Origin: Actinomycetota bacterium | Lineage (GTDB): Bacteria; Actinomycetota; Thermoleophilia; Miltoncostaeales; Miltoncostaeaceae | DNA length: 64,000 nucleotides | Reading direction: 5' to 3' | Assembly: GCA_963169235.1 (NCBI GenBank) | Contig: CAUJCX010000041.1 | Location: forward strand, 21,640-85,639 | In this document: positions 26,617 through 34,652 of the stretch, one piece after another | Numbering within the stretch: the stretch's first letter is position 1 | Layout: each line of letters starts with the position of its first letter | Position numbers and translations under genes: made by a program | Notes under the pieces: model-generated | The model's database searches: none | What the model was told of the DNA's origin: nothing | What the model saw: only the letters and a program-made list of their open reading frames with translations

Positions 26617-28575
26617 ATGGACGACGACCCCATCACCCAGGCGCGCCTCGAGGAGGCCGCGACCCGCGCGGACGTGCGCGCCGCAGCCTCGCCCCGGGCC
26701 GCCACGCTCGGCGACGTGCTGGTCGCCCGCGGCCTTCTGACACGGGAGAAGCTCGACGAGGCCCTCGACGTGCATCGCCGCAGCGGCGAGCGGCTGGGGC
26801 GCGTGCTGCTGTCGCTGGGCTACGTGTCGCGGCTCGACATGCACCGGGCGCTCGGTGAGGTGTGGGGCCTGCCGTTCGTCGACCTCACCCGCACCCCGAT
26901 CGACGCGACGCTGTGCCACGCGTTCGATCCGGTGGTGCTGGCCGACGGCGGCTGGATCCCCGTGGCTCGCAAGGGCGACGTGGTGCGGGTGGCGACGTCG
27001 GAGCGCCCGCACGCGGGCATCGCCGACGTGGTGCGCGACGTGCTGGGGCCGCAGGTCACGGTGACGTTCGGCGCCACCACCGACTGGGACGTGGACGGCG
27101 CGCTGCGCCAGGTGTTCCGCGCGCCGCTGGCCGACCGGGCGGCGAACCACCTGTTCGATTCGGACCCGATGCTGTCGGCGCGCACGGTGCTGACCCGCCC
27201 GCAGAAGGTCCTCGGCGCCCTGTGCGCCCTGCTGGTGATCGCCGCCCTGGTGTGGCAGCCGTTGGTCGTTCTGGTCGGCGTGCTGGTGGCCGCGAACGTC
27301 GCGTTCGCGCTCGCCGTGGGCTTCAAGGCCCTCACGGCGGCGGTGGGCTGGCGGGCGGTGCGTCGGGCCGACACGCGCCGCGACGACCGCATCCCCGACC
27401 ACGAGCTGCCCGTCTACACGGTGCTGGTGCCCGTGTTCGGCGAGGCCAACGTGGTGGGCGACCTGGTCGAGCACCTCGGCCGACTGGACTACCCGCAGGA
27501 GAAGCTCGAGATCCTGCTGCTGCTGGAGGAGGACGACGAGGAGACCATCGCGGCGGCCCGGGCGGCCCGGCCCCCGTCGATGGTGAAGTTCGTCATCGTG
27601 CCGCGCGGCAAGCCCCAGACGAAGCCGCGCGCCTGCAACCTCGGCCTCGTGTTCGCCCGGGGCGAGTTCCTGGTGATCTACGACGCGGAGGACATCCCCG
27701 AGCCGGGCCAGCTGCGCGAGGCCGTGTCGGCGTTCCGCAACTCGGGTCCCGAGCTGGCCTGCGTGCAGGCGCGCCTCAACTACTACAACGCCCACGAGAA
27801 CCTGCTGACGCGCATGTTCACGCTGGAGTACTCGTGGTGGTTCGACTACATGCTGCCCGGGCTCGACCGGCTGCGGCTGCCCATCCCGCTGGGCGGCACG
27901 TCGAACCACTTCCGCACCAGCGTGCTGCGGGAGCTCGGCGGATGGGACGCCTGGAACGTCACCGAGGACGCCGACCTGGGCCTGCGCGCCAACGCCAAGG
28001 GCTACACCGTGGGCGTGATCGCATCGACCACGTTCGAGGAGGCGTGCGGGCGCTACCGGCCGTGGATCAAGCAGCGCACCCGGTGGATCAAGGGCTACAT
28101 GCAGACCGCCCTGGTGCACAGCCGCCAGCCGCTACGCAGCCTGGCCGCGGCCGGCCCGCGCGGGGCGCTGGGCCTGGGCCTCTTGGTGGCGGGCACGCCG
28201 CTGACGTTCCTGGCGTCGCCCGTGATGTGGGTGATCACGGCGATGAGCTTCGCGCCGGCGCTGTGGGGGGCGGGGCCCGCCGACCTCCTGCCCGGTCCCT
28301 TCGAGCTCGTGGCGCTGGCGAACCTGGTGATCGGGAACCTGTTCATGATCGCGCTGAACGCGCTCGCCGTGGGACGCCGCCGCATCCTGGGCCTGCTGCC
28401 GTTCGCGCTGCTCAACCCCGTGTACTGGATCCTCCACAGCATCGCGGCGTGGCGGGCGCTGGGTCAGCTGGCGTTCAACCCGTTCGTGTGGGAGAAGACG
28501 CCGCACGGCCTGACGTCGCACACGGCGACGCTGGGGATCCACGCGGCCGCCGATCCGGCGCACGAGGCCGCCTGA
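26617..28575 (+). CDS. GspE_N/MshEN-domain glycosyltransferase family 2 membrane protein
   Basis: 652 residues. The N-terminal MshEN/GspE_N-like domain at ~30-170 (LGDVLVARGLLTREKLDEAL...ERLGRVLLSLGYVSRLDMHRALGEVWGLPFVDL) is of the kind that binds c-di-GMP in MshE-type proteins. Two transmembrane segments follow at ~200-245, then a GT2 catalytic domain: PVYTVLVPVFGEANV, YDAEDIPEPGQL (DxD), TEDADLGLRA and the processive QRTRWIKG. More transmembrane helices end the protein. The layout is like NfrB/cellulose-synthase-type polymerases, so a secreted polysaccharide controlled by c-di-GMP is plausible. Two GGDEF genes occur in this window. Confidence 0.85.
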   Translation: MDDDPITQARLEEAATRADVRAAASPRAATLGDVLVARGLLTREKLDEALDVHRRSGERLGRVLLSLGYVSRLDMHRALGEVWGLPFVDLTRTPIDATLCHAFDPVVLADGGWIPVARKGDVVRVATSERPHAGIADVVRDVLGPQVTVTFGATTDWDVDGALRQVFRAPLADRAANHLFDSDPMLSARTVLTRPQKVLGALCALLVIAALVWQPLVVLVGVLVAANVAFALAVGFKALTAAVGWRAVRRADTRRDDRIPDHELPVYTVLVPVFGEANVVGDLVEHLGRLDYPQEKLEILLLLEEDDEETIAAARAARPPSMVKFVIVPRGKPQTKPRACNLGLVFARGEFLVIYDAEDIPEPGQLREAVSAFRNSGPELACVQARLNYYNAHENLLTRMFTLEYSWWFDYMLPGLDRLRLPIPLGGTSNHFRTSVLRELGGWDAWNVTEDADLGLRANAKGYTVGVIASTTFEEACGRYRPWIKQRTRWIKGYMQTALVHSRQPLRSLAAAGPRGALGLGLLVAGTPLTFLASPVMWVITAMSFAPALWGAGPADLLPGPFELVALANLVIGNLFMIALNALAVGRRRILGLLPFALLNPVYWILHSIAAWRALGQLAFNPFVWEKTPHGLTSHTATLGIHAAADPAHEAA

Positions 28576-28633
28576 CCCGGCCGACCGGGGGCGCCGCCTC
28601 CGGCCGCGGGGTCGGACACCCGGCCCCGGAACG

Positions 28634-28663
28634 ACGAGAACCCCGCCGAAGCAGGGTTCTCGT
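28634..28663. terminator. Bidirectional hairpin between glycosyltransferase and tRNA-Leu
   Basis: Perfect 10-bp stem (ACGAGAACCC with GGGTTCTCGT) and 10-nt loop, 58 bp after the glycosyltransferase stop and 4 bp past the tRNA 3' end on the opposite strand. Confidence 0.75.
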
Positions 28664-28667
28664 GAGG

Positions 28668-28751
<84 letters not shown>

Positions 28752-28800
28752 ATACCGCCCACGGATACTAGCAATCGGCAGCGCACCGGTGGACCTGACG

Positions 28801-29427
28801 TCAGAGGCTGCGCAGCACCCCGACGACCTTGCCCAGGATGGTGACGTCGCCCTGGGGGATGATGGGATCGAACGCCGGGTTCTCGGCCAGCAGGGTGACG
28901 CGGCCGCCGCTGCGGTCGAGCCGCTTGCACGTGGCCTCGTCGTCCATCAACGCGATGACGATCTCGCCGTTGTTGGCCGTGGGCTGACGCTTGACGGCCA
29001 CCAGGTCGCCGTCGAGGATGCCCGCGTCCTTCATCGACTCGCCGCTGATGCGCAGCATGAAGTCGGCCCGGAACGGGGTCTCGACCCACTCGTCGACCTG
29101 CTCGTCGGCCAGGCGGGGGAGACCGGCGGCGACCGAACCCACCAGGGGCAGCCGCCCCTCGCGCTCCTGCCGGGCACGGCGGGCGTCGTCGAGTGATGCG
29201 ACCGGGGCGGGCTCGGCGGCGCGCACGTTCATGGCCCGGGGCTTGGTGGCGTCGCGGGAGATGTGGCCGCCCTCGGCCAGCTTGGCCAGGTGCGCGTGCA
29301 CCGTCGACGGCGACGCGAGCCCCACCGCCTGGCCGATCTCACGCACCGTCGGCGGGTAGCCCCGCTCGCGGGTGTGTTTCGTGATGAACGCCAGGATCTC
29401 GGCCTGACGCGGCGTGAGGGTGCTCAT
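28801..29427 (-). CDS. lexA: SOS repressor LexA
   Basis: 208 residues. Winged HTH at ~1-65 (LTPRQAEILAFITKHTRERGYPPTVREIGQAVGLASPSTVHAHL). Self-cleavage site Ala101-Gly102 (SVAAGLP), catalytic Ser131 (ISGESMKDAG) and Lys168 (EATCKRL), 37 residues apart as in E. coli LexA. The ATG at 29427 has a GGGAGG ribosome-binding site; the upstream part of the open frame is not coding. Two LexA-type boxes lie 19-64 bp upstream, indicating autoregulation. A Cys precedes the catalytic Lys where Val is common. Confidence 0.96.
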   Translation of the reverse strand: MSTLTPRQAEILAFITKHTRERGYPPTVREIGQAVGLASPSTVHAHLAKLAEGGHISRDATKPRAMNVRAAEPAPVASLDDARRARQEREGRLPLVGSVAAGLPRLADEQVDEWVETPFRADFMLRISGESMKDAGILDGDLVAVKRQPTANNGEIVIALMDDEATCKRLDRSGGRVTLLAENPAFDPIIPQGDVTILGKVVGVLRSL

Positions 29428-29445
29428 GGGGCCTCCCGGCCGTGA

Positions 29446-29459
29446 CGAACAGGTGTTCC
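29446..29459. promoter_or_regulatory. LexA (SOS) box 1
   Basis: CGAACAGGTGTTCC matches the Gram-positive/actinobacterial consensus CGAACRNRYGTTYG at 13 of 14 positions; perfect GAAC-N4-GTTC core at 29447-29458. It starts 19 bp upstream of the lexA ATG. Confidence 0.85.
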
Positions 29460-29477
29460 GTACGCTAACACGTGGGG

Positions 29478-29491
29478 CGGACGTGTGTTCG
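29478..29491. promoter_or_regulatory. LexA (SOS) box 2
   Basis: Minus-strand CGAACACACGTCCG, 13 of 14 matches to CGAACRNRYGTTYG (one T to C change in the second arm). Centre 32 bp from box 1, about three helical turns, suggesting cooperative binding. It is 32 bp from the rnpB -10 box. Confidence 0.6.
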
Positions 29492-29522
29492 CCACGGGCC
29501 ACCGCGAGTCCTGCACGTGCCG

Positions 29523-29528
29523 TACAAT
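29523..29528 (+). promoter_or_regulatory. rnpB: rnpB promoter -10 box
   Basis: TACAAT, 6 bp before the 5' end of the RNase P RNA; a good sigma-70-type -10. No consensus -35 is visible 17 bp upstream. Confidence 0.65.
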
Positions 29529-29534
29529 GCGGGC

Positions 29535-29870
29535 GCGGGCCGGGCAGCCGCGGCACGCTTCGGCGGGCCGAGGAAAGTCCGGACACCACAGAGCAGGGTG
29601 CTGGCTAACGGCCAGCGGGGGAAACCCCAGGGAAAGTGCCACAGAAACGACACAGCCCGGGCTTCGGCGCGGGCAACGGTGAAAAGGTGCGGTAAGAGCG
29701 CACCAGCGGTCTGGTGACAGGCCGGCTGGGTAAACCCCACTTGGTGCAAGGCCGAACGGGAGCGTCACGGGTTGCTCGCCCAGCTCCGGGTAGGCCGCAC
29801 GAGGCGTCCGGCGACGGGCGTCCCAGATAGATGGCTGCCCTCGACAGAATCCGGCTTACAGGCCCGCTAC
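29535..29870 (+). ncRNA. rnpB: RNase P RNA, bacterial type A
   Basis: Catalytic RNA that matures tRNA 5' ends. P1 is formed by GCGGGCC (29535) and GGCCCGC (29861). The universally conserved GAGGAAAGTCCGGAC block lies near 29570 and the 3' partner ACAGAATCCGGCTTACAG near 29845, giving P4. Further family blocks are the GGTGAAAAGGTGCGGTAAGAGC region and GATAGATGGCTGCC. About 336 nt, within the type A range. Ends may be off by a few bases. Precedes a strong terminator and is divergent from lexA. Confidence 0.95.
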
Positions 29871-29871
29871 G

Positions 29872-29899
29872 GATGACGCCCCGGCGACGGGGCGTCATC
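29872..29899 (+). terminator. rnpB terminator
   Basis: Perfect 12-bp stem GATGACGCCCCG / CGGGGCGTCATC with a GCGA tetraloop directly after rnpB. Confidence 0.85.
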
Positions 29900-29906
29900 T
29901 AGTTCG

Positions 29907-30665
29907 TCAGGCGTCCGGCGCGGCCGGTGTGTGCGCGGGAGGGGCTGTGGCCACGGCGTCGTCGACCTCGCGCCCGGTGAAGCCGCTCACCAGGGCGGCC
30001 CCGATGCCGTCCAGCACCGTCAGCAGCACGGGCAGGGCCTCGTGCTCCACATCGCTCGCGCCGGCGACGAGCGCCTCGGTCTCGGCGGCCACCACGACGG
30101 CGAAGCGCGTGAACTCGGCGACGGCCCCCAGGCCCTCGTCGCCCTGCAGCCCGGCGCGCACGCCCACCAACTCGGCCCGGCCGATGGCGCTGGCCGTGCT
30201 GCCCGAGTCGAGCGCGTGCGTGGCCAGGCGCAGGAACCGCAGCACCGAGCGTCGCAGCGCGGGTGGGGTGGAGCGATTGACGACCAGCGGCACCTCGTCG
30301 TCGTAGCCCGCCTCGACGGCGTCGATGATGGCCTCGGTGCGGGCGTTCAGCTCGCGGGCGAGATGGGGACAGCGCGGCAGCGAGAGGCCCGTCCGGCGCT
30401 GCGGCCTCAGGCGCCCGGCGGCGGGGGCCCCACGCCGGTTGAGCCACTCGCGCAGCTCCTCCACCTCGAAGCGGCGATGGCCGCCGATGGTGCGGTGGGC
30501 GGGGATCACGCCGGCGTCCGCCCACCCGCGGATCGTCGCGACGCTCACCCCCACCAGGGCGGCCGCCTCGCTGGCGGTCATCGTGCGGGGAATATCGCGG
30601 TCGGGGCGGCGTGAGGACACGGGGAATTCGCTTTCAGGTCTGCTATCGGGACACTCGCGACGCAT
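29907..30665 (-). CDS. MerR/BldC-type HTH regulator
   Basis: DNA-binding protein with an excisionase/MerR-like helix-turn-helix (TASEAAALVGVSVATIRGWADAGVIPAHRTIGGHRRFEVEELREWL) and a ~150-residue all-helical C-terminal domain of unknown ligand. The longest frame starts at ATG 30665 (252 residues); the conserved part begins at ATG 30581 and no ribosome-binding site decides between them. BldC-like proteins act as developmental regulators in actinobacteria, but the C-terminal domain here is different. Target genes are unknown. Confidence 0.75.
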   Translation of the reverse strand: MRRECPDSRPESEFPVSSRRPDRDIPRTMTASEAAALVGVSVATIRGWADAGVIPAHRTIGGHRRFEVEELREWLNRRGAPAAGRLRPQRRTGLSLPRCPHLARELNARTEAIIDAVEAGYDDEVPLVVNRSTPPALRRSVLRFLRLATHALDSGSTASAIGRAELVGVRAGLQGDEGLGAVAEFTRFAVVVAAETEALVAGASDVEHEALPVLLTVLDGIGAALVSGFTGREVDDAVATAPPAHTPAAPDA

Positions 30666-30719
30666 CCGGCGTCGTGAAACCCGGCCGCGTGGGCTCGGCC
30701 GACCCGATCAGTTACGGCG

Positions 30720-31394
30720 TCACGGGGGCGAGTCCTTCCCGGTGACGGAGCCGCGTGGGGGCGTGATGCGCTTGTGCATGAGGGTCGCGCCCCAGGCGCG
30801 GAACAGGCGCCGGCCCAGCGGCCAGCGGCGCGTGGTGACGGGCCGGAACCCGGCGCGGTGGTAGAGCGCGAGGGCCCCGTCGTTCTCCACGGTGACCCAG
30901 AGCGACAAGAGCGTCCGGCCCCGCTGGGCGGCCAGCTGCTCGACGGCGTCGAGCAGCGCCGAGGCCACGCCTGCGCGGCGGTGGTCGGCGCGCACGGCCA
31001 CCTCACCGATGTACGCCTCGTCGGCCCCCAGCGGGCCGTGCGCCAGCACCGACAGCACCAGGTCGGCGCGCACGCTGCGCGGCCAGCCGACGGCCCGTCG
31101 CACCGTGCCGCTCCAGTCCACCACGCCCGCGTCGTCCGACACGCTCACGTGCGCGGCTCCCACCACGTCGTCGCCCCGCCGCGCCACCAGGTAGCCGTGC
31201 ACCCCCGCGGCCAGCTCCGCGCGGGCCAGCGCCGCGATGGCGGCGCGCGCGTACCCCCCGAAGGCGGCGCGGTACTTGTCGGCCAGCGCGTCCTCGAGCA
31301 CGGCGGCCAGCGCGTCCACGTCGGCGGCGGTGGCGGGGCCGACGCGCACCGGTGGCGTCGTGTCGTGGCGCACGGGAGTCTCCATTGCCCGCAT
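30720..31394 (-). CDS. GNAT-family N-acetyltransferase
   Basis: 224 residues. GNAT fold with the acetyl-CoA pyrophosphate loop VRADHRRAGVASALLDAV and the C-terminal LWVTVENDGALALYHRAGF. N-terminal part (AAVLEDALADKYRAAFGG) typical of rimI-like GNATs. Start at the second of two adjacent ATGs (31394) because GAAGG then lies 7 nt upstream; 31397 is the alternative. The substrate cannot be predicted. Divergent from the SAM riboswitch gene. Confidence 0.8.
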   Translation of the reverse strand: MRAMETPVRHDTTPPVRVGPATAADVDALAAVLEDALADKYRAAFGGYARAAIAALARAELAAGVHGYLVARRGDDVVGAAHVSVSDDAGVVDWSGTVRRAVGWPRSVRADLVLSVLAHGPLGADEAYIGEVAVRADHRRAGVASALLDAVEQLAAQRGRTLLSLWVTVENDGALALYHRAGFRPVTTRRWPLGRRLFRAWGATLMHKRITPPRGSVTGKDSPP

Positions 31395-31420
31395 CATCGC
31401 GCCTTCGCCGCCGCGCGGGC

Positions 31421-31446
31421 TCAGGGGACGGCCGTCACGTGCCGAT
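31421..31446 (+). promoter_or_regulatory. Flagellar/WhiG-type promoter-like site upstream of SAM riboswitch
   Basis: TCA at 31421 and TGCCGAT ending at 31446 with 20-bp T-to-G spacing; TGCCGATACACCG matches the 26559 site exactly. The next feature downstream is the SAM-IV-type aptamer at 31527. This is the least expected of the five sites, because a sulfur gene follows. Confidence 0.4.
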
Positions 31447-31526
31447 ACACCGACACACGGGTTGTCGCACGCCGAGTGCGGCGCAGCCCTTGAAAACCGG
31501 TCGCGTTTACGCGTACCGTTTACAGC

Positions 31527-31659
31527 GGTCATGAGCGCCAGCGCAAAGCCCCGGCTTGCTGGCCGGCAACCCTCCTCCGCGGTGGGGTGCTCCGGGTGAA
31601 GACCGGGCGGGACGCCACACGGCTCCCGTAAGCGCGGACCCGCAGCATCCGTGGGTCCG
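31527..31659 (+). promoter_or_regulatory. SAM-IV-type riboswitch
   Basis: S-adenosylmethionine-sensing leader. The P1 arms GGTC (31527-31530) and GACC (31601-31604) enclose the conserved ATGAGCGCCAGC, AAGCCCCGGCTTGCTGGC and CGGCAACCCTCC blocks, CGCGGTGGGGTGC and CCGGGTGAAGACC, matching the actinobacterial SAM-IV pattern as I remember it. A second hairpin (CGGACCC 31635-31641 with GGGTCCG 31653-31659) ends 7 bp before the AAGGA ribosome-binding site, suggesting translational control of the downstream gene. Confidence 0.85.
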
Positions 31660-31677
31660 AACCGAAAAGGACTCACC

Positions 31678-33060
31678 ATGGCGACGATCGCTCCGTTTCT
31701 GCACCCCTGCACCCCTGCATCCCGCGACGGCGAGCCGCTGCTGCCCGTGTCGGACGCGCGCTCGCTGACGCCGCTGGTCGACGGGCGCAACGTGCGCTAC
31801 GCCAACCTCGACTACGCGGCCAGCGCGCCCGCCCTCGACGCCGTCACCCGCCAGCTGGAGGCCGTGCTGCCGTACTACGCCAGCGTCCACCGCGGCGCCG
31901 GATACGCCTCCCAGGTCTCCACGGCGCTGTACGAGCGCTCCCGCGAGGTGGTGGGCGAGTTCGTCGGCGCGCGCTCCGACGACGTCGTGGTGATCACCCG
32001 CAACACCACCGACAGCCTCAACCTGCTGGCGACGGCCGTGCCGAGCGACCAAGGCGACGTGGTGGTGCTGGACGTGGAGCACCACGCCAACCTGCTGCCG
32101 TGGCGGCGCGGCGGCTGCCGGGTGGTGCCGCTGCGGTCCACCATCGCCGCGACGCTGGCGGCCCTGGAGGCCGCCGTCGCCTCGTCCCCGACGGCGCTGG
32201 TGGCCGTGACGGGGTGCAGCAACGTCACCGGCGAGCTGCTGCCGCTGGCGCGCCTGGTGGAGATCGCGCACCGGCACGGCGCCCGCATCGTCGTGGACGG
32301 CGCGCAGCTGGTGCCGCACCGGCGGGTCGACATCGCGGCCCTGGGCATCGACTACCTCGCCCTGTCGGGCCACAAGCTGTACGCGCCGCACGGCGCGGGC
32401 GCGCTGGTGGGCCGCCGCGACTGGCTGGACGCCGCCCCGGCCTACCTTGCGGGCGGCGGAGCCGTGCGCGAGGTGACGGCCGACCACGTGGAGTGGGCGG
32501 CGGCGCCGCAGCGGCACGAGGGCGGGTCGCCCAACGTGCTGGGCGCGGTGGCCCTGGCGACGGCGTGCGAGACGCTGGCGCTGGTGCCCGAGGGCGAGCT
32601 GCTGGCCCATGAGGCCGAGCTGGCCGGCCTCCTGCGCGACGGCCTGGCCGGCGTGCCGGGCGTCAGCATCGTGCGCATCTGGGACGACAGCGAGGAGTCG
32701 GTGGGCGTCGTCACGTTCACCGTCGACGGCCACGACGCCGGGCGGGCGGCCGCGTACCTGTCGGCCGAGCACGGCATCGGCGTCCGCGACGGCCGCTTCT
32801 GCGCGCACCCGCTGGTGGCCCGCCTGGGCCACGCGGCCGGCGCCGTGCGCGCCAGCCTCGGCGTCGGATCGCGCCGCGACGACGTGGAGCGCCTGGTGGA
32901 CGCGCTGCACACCCTGGTGCGCGACGGCGAGACCTGGACCTACGCGCTCGACGGTGGCCGCTGGGCCCCGTCGCCCGACCCGCGCCGGGCCCCGGCGCTG
33001 CCGGCCCTGGGCATCACGCTGGGCGGCGCGCTGCCCGCATCCCCGTGCGAGGGTGACTGA
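31678..33060 (+). CDS. PLP-dependent cysteine desulfurase-like enzyme (aminotransferase class V)
   Basis: 460 residues. Class V aminotransferase fold: NLDYAASAPALDAV, TRNTTDSLNLLA, DVEHHANLLPWR, VDGAQLVPHR and the PLP lysine loop ALSGHKLYAPHGAG. The C-terminal GIGVRDGRFCAHPLV supplies a cysteine where SufS/IscS have the persulfide Cys, so sulfur transfer from cysteine is plausible. ATG 31678 has AAGGA 6 nt upstream. Controlled by a SAM riboswitch and followed 59 bp later by a rhodanese, consistent with a sulfur-mobilisation unit repressed when SAM is plentiful. No suf or isc genes adjoin. Confidence 0.85.
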   Translation: MATIAPFLHPCTPASRDGEPLLPVSDARSLTPLVDGRNVRYANLDYAASAPALDAVTRQLEAVLPYYASVHRGAGYASQVSTALYERSREVVGEFVGARSDDVVVITRNTTDSLNLLATAVPSDQGDVVVLDVEHHANLLPWRRGGCRVVPLRSTIAATLAALEAAVASSPTALVAVTGCSNVTGELLPLARLVEIAHRHGARIVVDGAQLVPHRRVDIAALGIDYLALSGHKLYAPHGAGALVGRRDWLDAAPAYLAGGGAVREVTADHVEWAAAPQRHEGGSPNVLGAVALATACETLALVPEGELLAHEAELAGLLRDGLAGVPGVSIVRIWDDSEESVGVVTFTVDGHDAGRAAAYLSAEHGIGVRDGRFCAHPLVARLGHAAGAVRASLGVGSRRDDVERLVDALHTLVRDGETWTYALDGGRWAPSPDPRRAPALPALGITLGGALPASPCEGD

Positions 33061-33119
33061 CGGGGAGGGCGCCGTACGGGCGTCGTGTACGTTCTTCCCG
33101 TCTCGACGAAGGGGAGCGC

Positions 33120-33464
33120 ATGGCCTGGGATGACGTCAAACGCTGGCAGCCGGTCGACCTGTACGCCTCGTTCCGCATGGGCGACTCGGTGCAGCCGGTC
33201 GACGTGCGTGACCGCGACTACCGTGAGGCCGAGACGCAGATCAAGGGAGCGCTGCGCATCGACCCGATGGAGTTCGAGTCGCAGATCGCCCAGCTGCCCG
33301 AGGGCAAGGAGCTCATCTTCTACTGCGAGCGTCCCGGCGAGGCCACGTCGCTGAAGATCGCGATGTGGGCGTTCGACCACGGCCGCAACCGCGTGGGGGT
33401 GCTGGTGGGGGGCTGGCCCGCCTGGGACGAGGCGGGCTACCCCACCGAGCCGAAGGCCGCCTAG
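33120..33464 (+). CDS. Rhodanese-domain sulfurtransferase
   Basis: 114 residues, single rhodanese domain: VQPVDVRDRDYREAETQIKGALRIDP, then the catalytic loop FYCERPGEATS with the persulfide Cys, and GVLVGGWPAWDEAGYPTEP at the end. ATG with AAGGGAG ribosome-binding site. Downstream of the cysteine desulfurase-like gene; likely passes sulfur on from it. The long ER-loop CERPGEATS is typical of small actinobacterial rhodaneses. Confidence 0.88.
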   Translation: MAWDDVKRWQPVDLYASFRMGDSVQPVDVRDRDYREAETQIKGALRIDPMEFESQIAQLPEGKELIFYCERPGEATSLKIAMWAFDHGRNRVGVLVGGWPAWDEAGYPTEPKAA

Positions 33465-33787
33465 GGCGTCGGGTCCTTCTTGGGCCGCAGGTCGTAGTTG
33501 TCCTCCAGCCACTGCGGCAGCACCGCCGCGATGGCCCGGGCCATCAGCTCGCGTTCGGCGATGGCCGCGCGCGTCGCGACCTCGAGCACCAGCTTGCCCT
33601 CGTCGGAGCGCACGCCGCCGACCCCCGACACCGTCTTCTCGGCCTCCTGGCGGGCGTACACCATGCCGCGCGCGGCCTGCGCCCAGTTCTCGCGCGTCCA
33701 TTCGATGAGGCGCTTCTCGAGCTCGGTCTGCTCGTGCAGCAGGAGCGCCTTGTGCAGCTCGTTGGGGATGAATTCCGATTCGGGCAT
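33461..33787 (-). CDS. Conserved hypothetical protein
   Basis: 108 residues, helical, no membrane segment (FIPNELHKALLLHEQTELEKRLIEWTRENWAQAARGMVYARQEAEKTV). ATG 33787 has GAGGAG upstream. Its stop overlaps the rhodanese stop by 4 bp (convergent). No family recognised. Confidence 0.65.
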   Translation of the reverse strand: MPESEFIPNELHKALLLHEQTELEKRLIEWTRENWAQAARGMVYARQEAEKTVSGVGGVRSDEGKLVLEVATRAAIAERELMARAIAAVLPQWLEDNYDLRPKKDPTP

Positions 33788-33904
33788 CGTGCTCCTCGTG
33801 TGAGCCGGGTGGAAGGGGGCCAGCATACCCCGCGCCGCATCCGGCCCGGCCCGGCCTGTGGCACACTGCCCCGTGAGCTCGACCACGCTGCGTGAGGAGC
33901 GCCG

Positions 33905-34213
33905 GTGAAGACGTTCGTGTTGCTGTCGACGTTGACGCCCCAGGGCGCCGCCAACCTGCATGTCACGCCCGAGCGGCTGCTCGAGGTGAACCGCGAGGTC
34001 GAGGCGTACGGGGGCCGGGTACTGCGCCAGTGGGCGGTGCTGGGGCCGTACGACTTCCTCACCATCATCGAGGCCGCCGACGAGCACGTCGTCGCACGCA
34101 TCACCACCGAGCTGGGCTCACGCGGCAGCGCGTACTTCGAGACGATGCCCGCCGTGTCCACCGACGAGATGGACCTGGGCGACCCGGGCCGGTTCGGCGG
34201 TGCCGCGCTGTAG
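33905..34213 (+). CDS. GYD-domain protein
   Basis: 102 residues of the GYD family (ferredoxin-like dimeric alpha/beta barrel): MKTFVLLSTLTPQGA, GGRVLRQWAVLGPYDFLTIIEA where GPYDF replaces the name-giving GxYD, and ARITTELGSRGSAYFETMPA. GTG start with GAGGAG upstream. Biochemical role of the family is unknown. Confidence 0.8.
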   Translation: MKTFVLLSTLTPQGAANLHVTPERLLEVNREVEAYGGRVLRQWAVLGPYDFLTIIEAADEHVVARITTELGSRGSAYFETMPAVSTDEMDLGDPGRFGGAAL

Positions 34214-34218
34214 CGCCG

Positions 34219-34383
34219 TCAGGCGATGCGGCGCCAGGACTCCCCGGCGCACAGCGGGCACGGGGGCAGCACCAGCACGCCGTCGTTCTCGTTGGGTGAG
34301 GCGATCAGCAGGTCGCACGACGCGCAGCGGAACGACCCGACGACGGCGTCGCCCACCTCATGCAGTTGATCGGACGTGCTCAC
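34219..34383 (-). CDS. 54-residue zinc-ribbon protein
   Basis: GTG start with a G-rich ribosome-binding site. Two C-x2-C knuckles (SFRCASCDLLI and LPPCPLCAGESWRR) separated by an acidic loop form a classical zinc ribbon. Probably a small nucleic-acid or protein-binding module. Followed (upstream on this strand) by a second zinc-ribbon gene, 19 bp away. Confidence 0.7.
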   Translation of the reverse strand: MSTSDQLHEVGDAVVGSFRCASCDLLIASPNENDGVLVLPPCPLCAGESWRRIA

Positions 34384-34402
34384 GGGCCCCCCGGGGGTCG
34401 GA

Positions 34403-34648
34403 CTAGGAAAAGACGGCGACGGCCGTCGTCACGATGCCGGCCAGCACCAACGCGGCGGCGGCGACGTACAGCAGCGTGCGCTCGGACACGCCCAGTATGG
34501 CGCGCCCCGCTCCCACGGGCCGCTCGGCGACATCGCGTGCACAGAACGGGCACACGGTCACGCCGTGCGCCAGGGGGAGGCCACAGTTACCGCACGTGGG
34601 CGAGTCGGAACGGTGGTTGCCCTGGAGGTCGGTGGATTCCGGGCGCAT
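34403..34648 (-). CDS. Zinc-ribbon single-pass membrane protein
   Basis: 81 residues: SPTCGNCGLPLAHGVTVCPFCARD zinc ribbon (four Cys), then one C-terminal transmembrane helix (TLLYVAAAALVLAGIVTTAVAVF). ATG 34648 begins 4 bp after the stop of the coiled-coil gene, so the two are likely co-translated. Function unknown. Confidence 0.7.
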   Translation of the reverse strand: MRPESTDLQGNHRSDSPTCGNCGLPLAHGVTVCPFCARDVAERPVGAGRAILGVSERTLLYVAAAALVLAGIVTTAVAVFS

Positions 34649-34652
34649 GGGT

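Noticed and set aside
31651..31677. Upstream GTG start (31651) for the cysteine desulfurase-like gene
   Set aside because: It lies inside the riboswitch hairpin; ATG 31678 has the proper AAGGA spacing.
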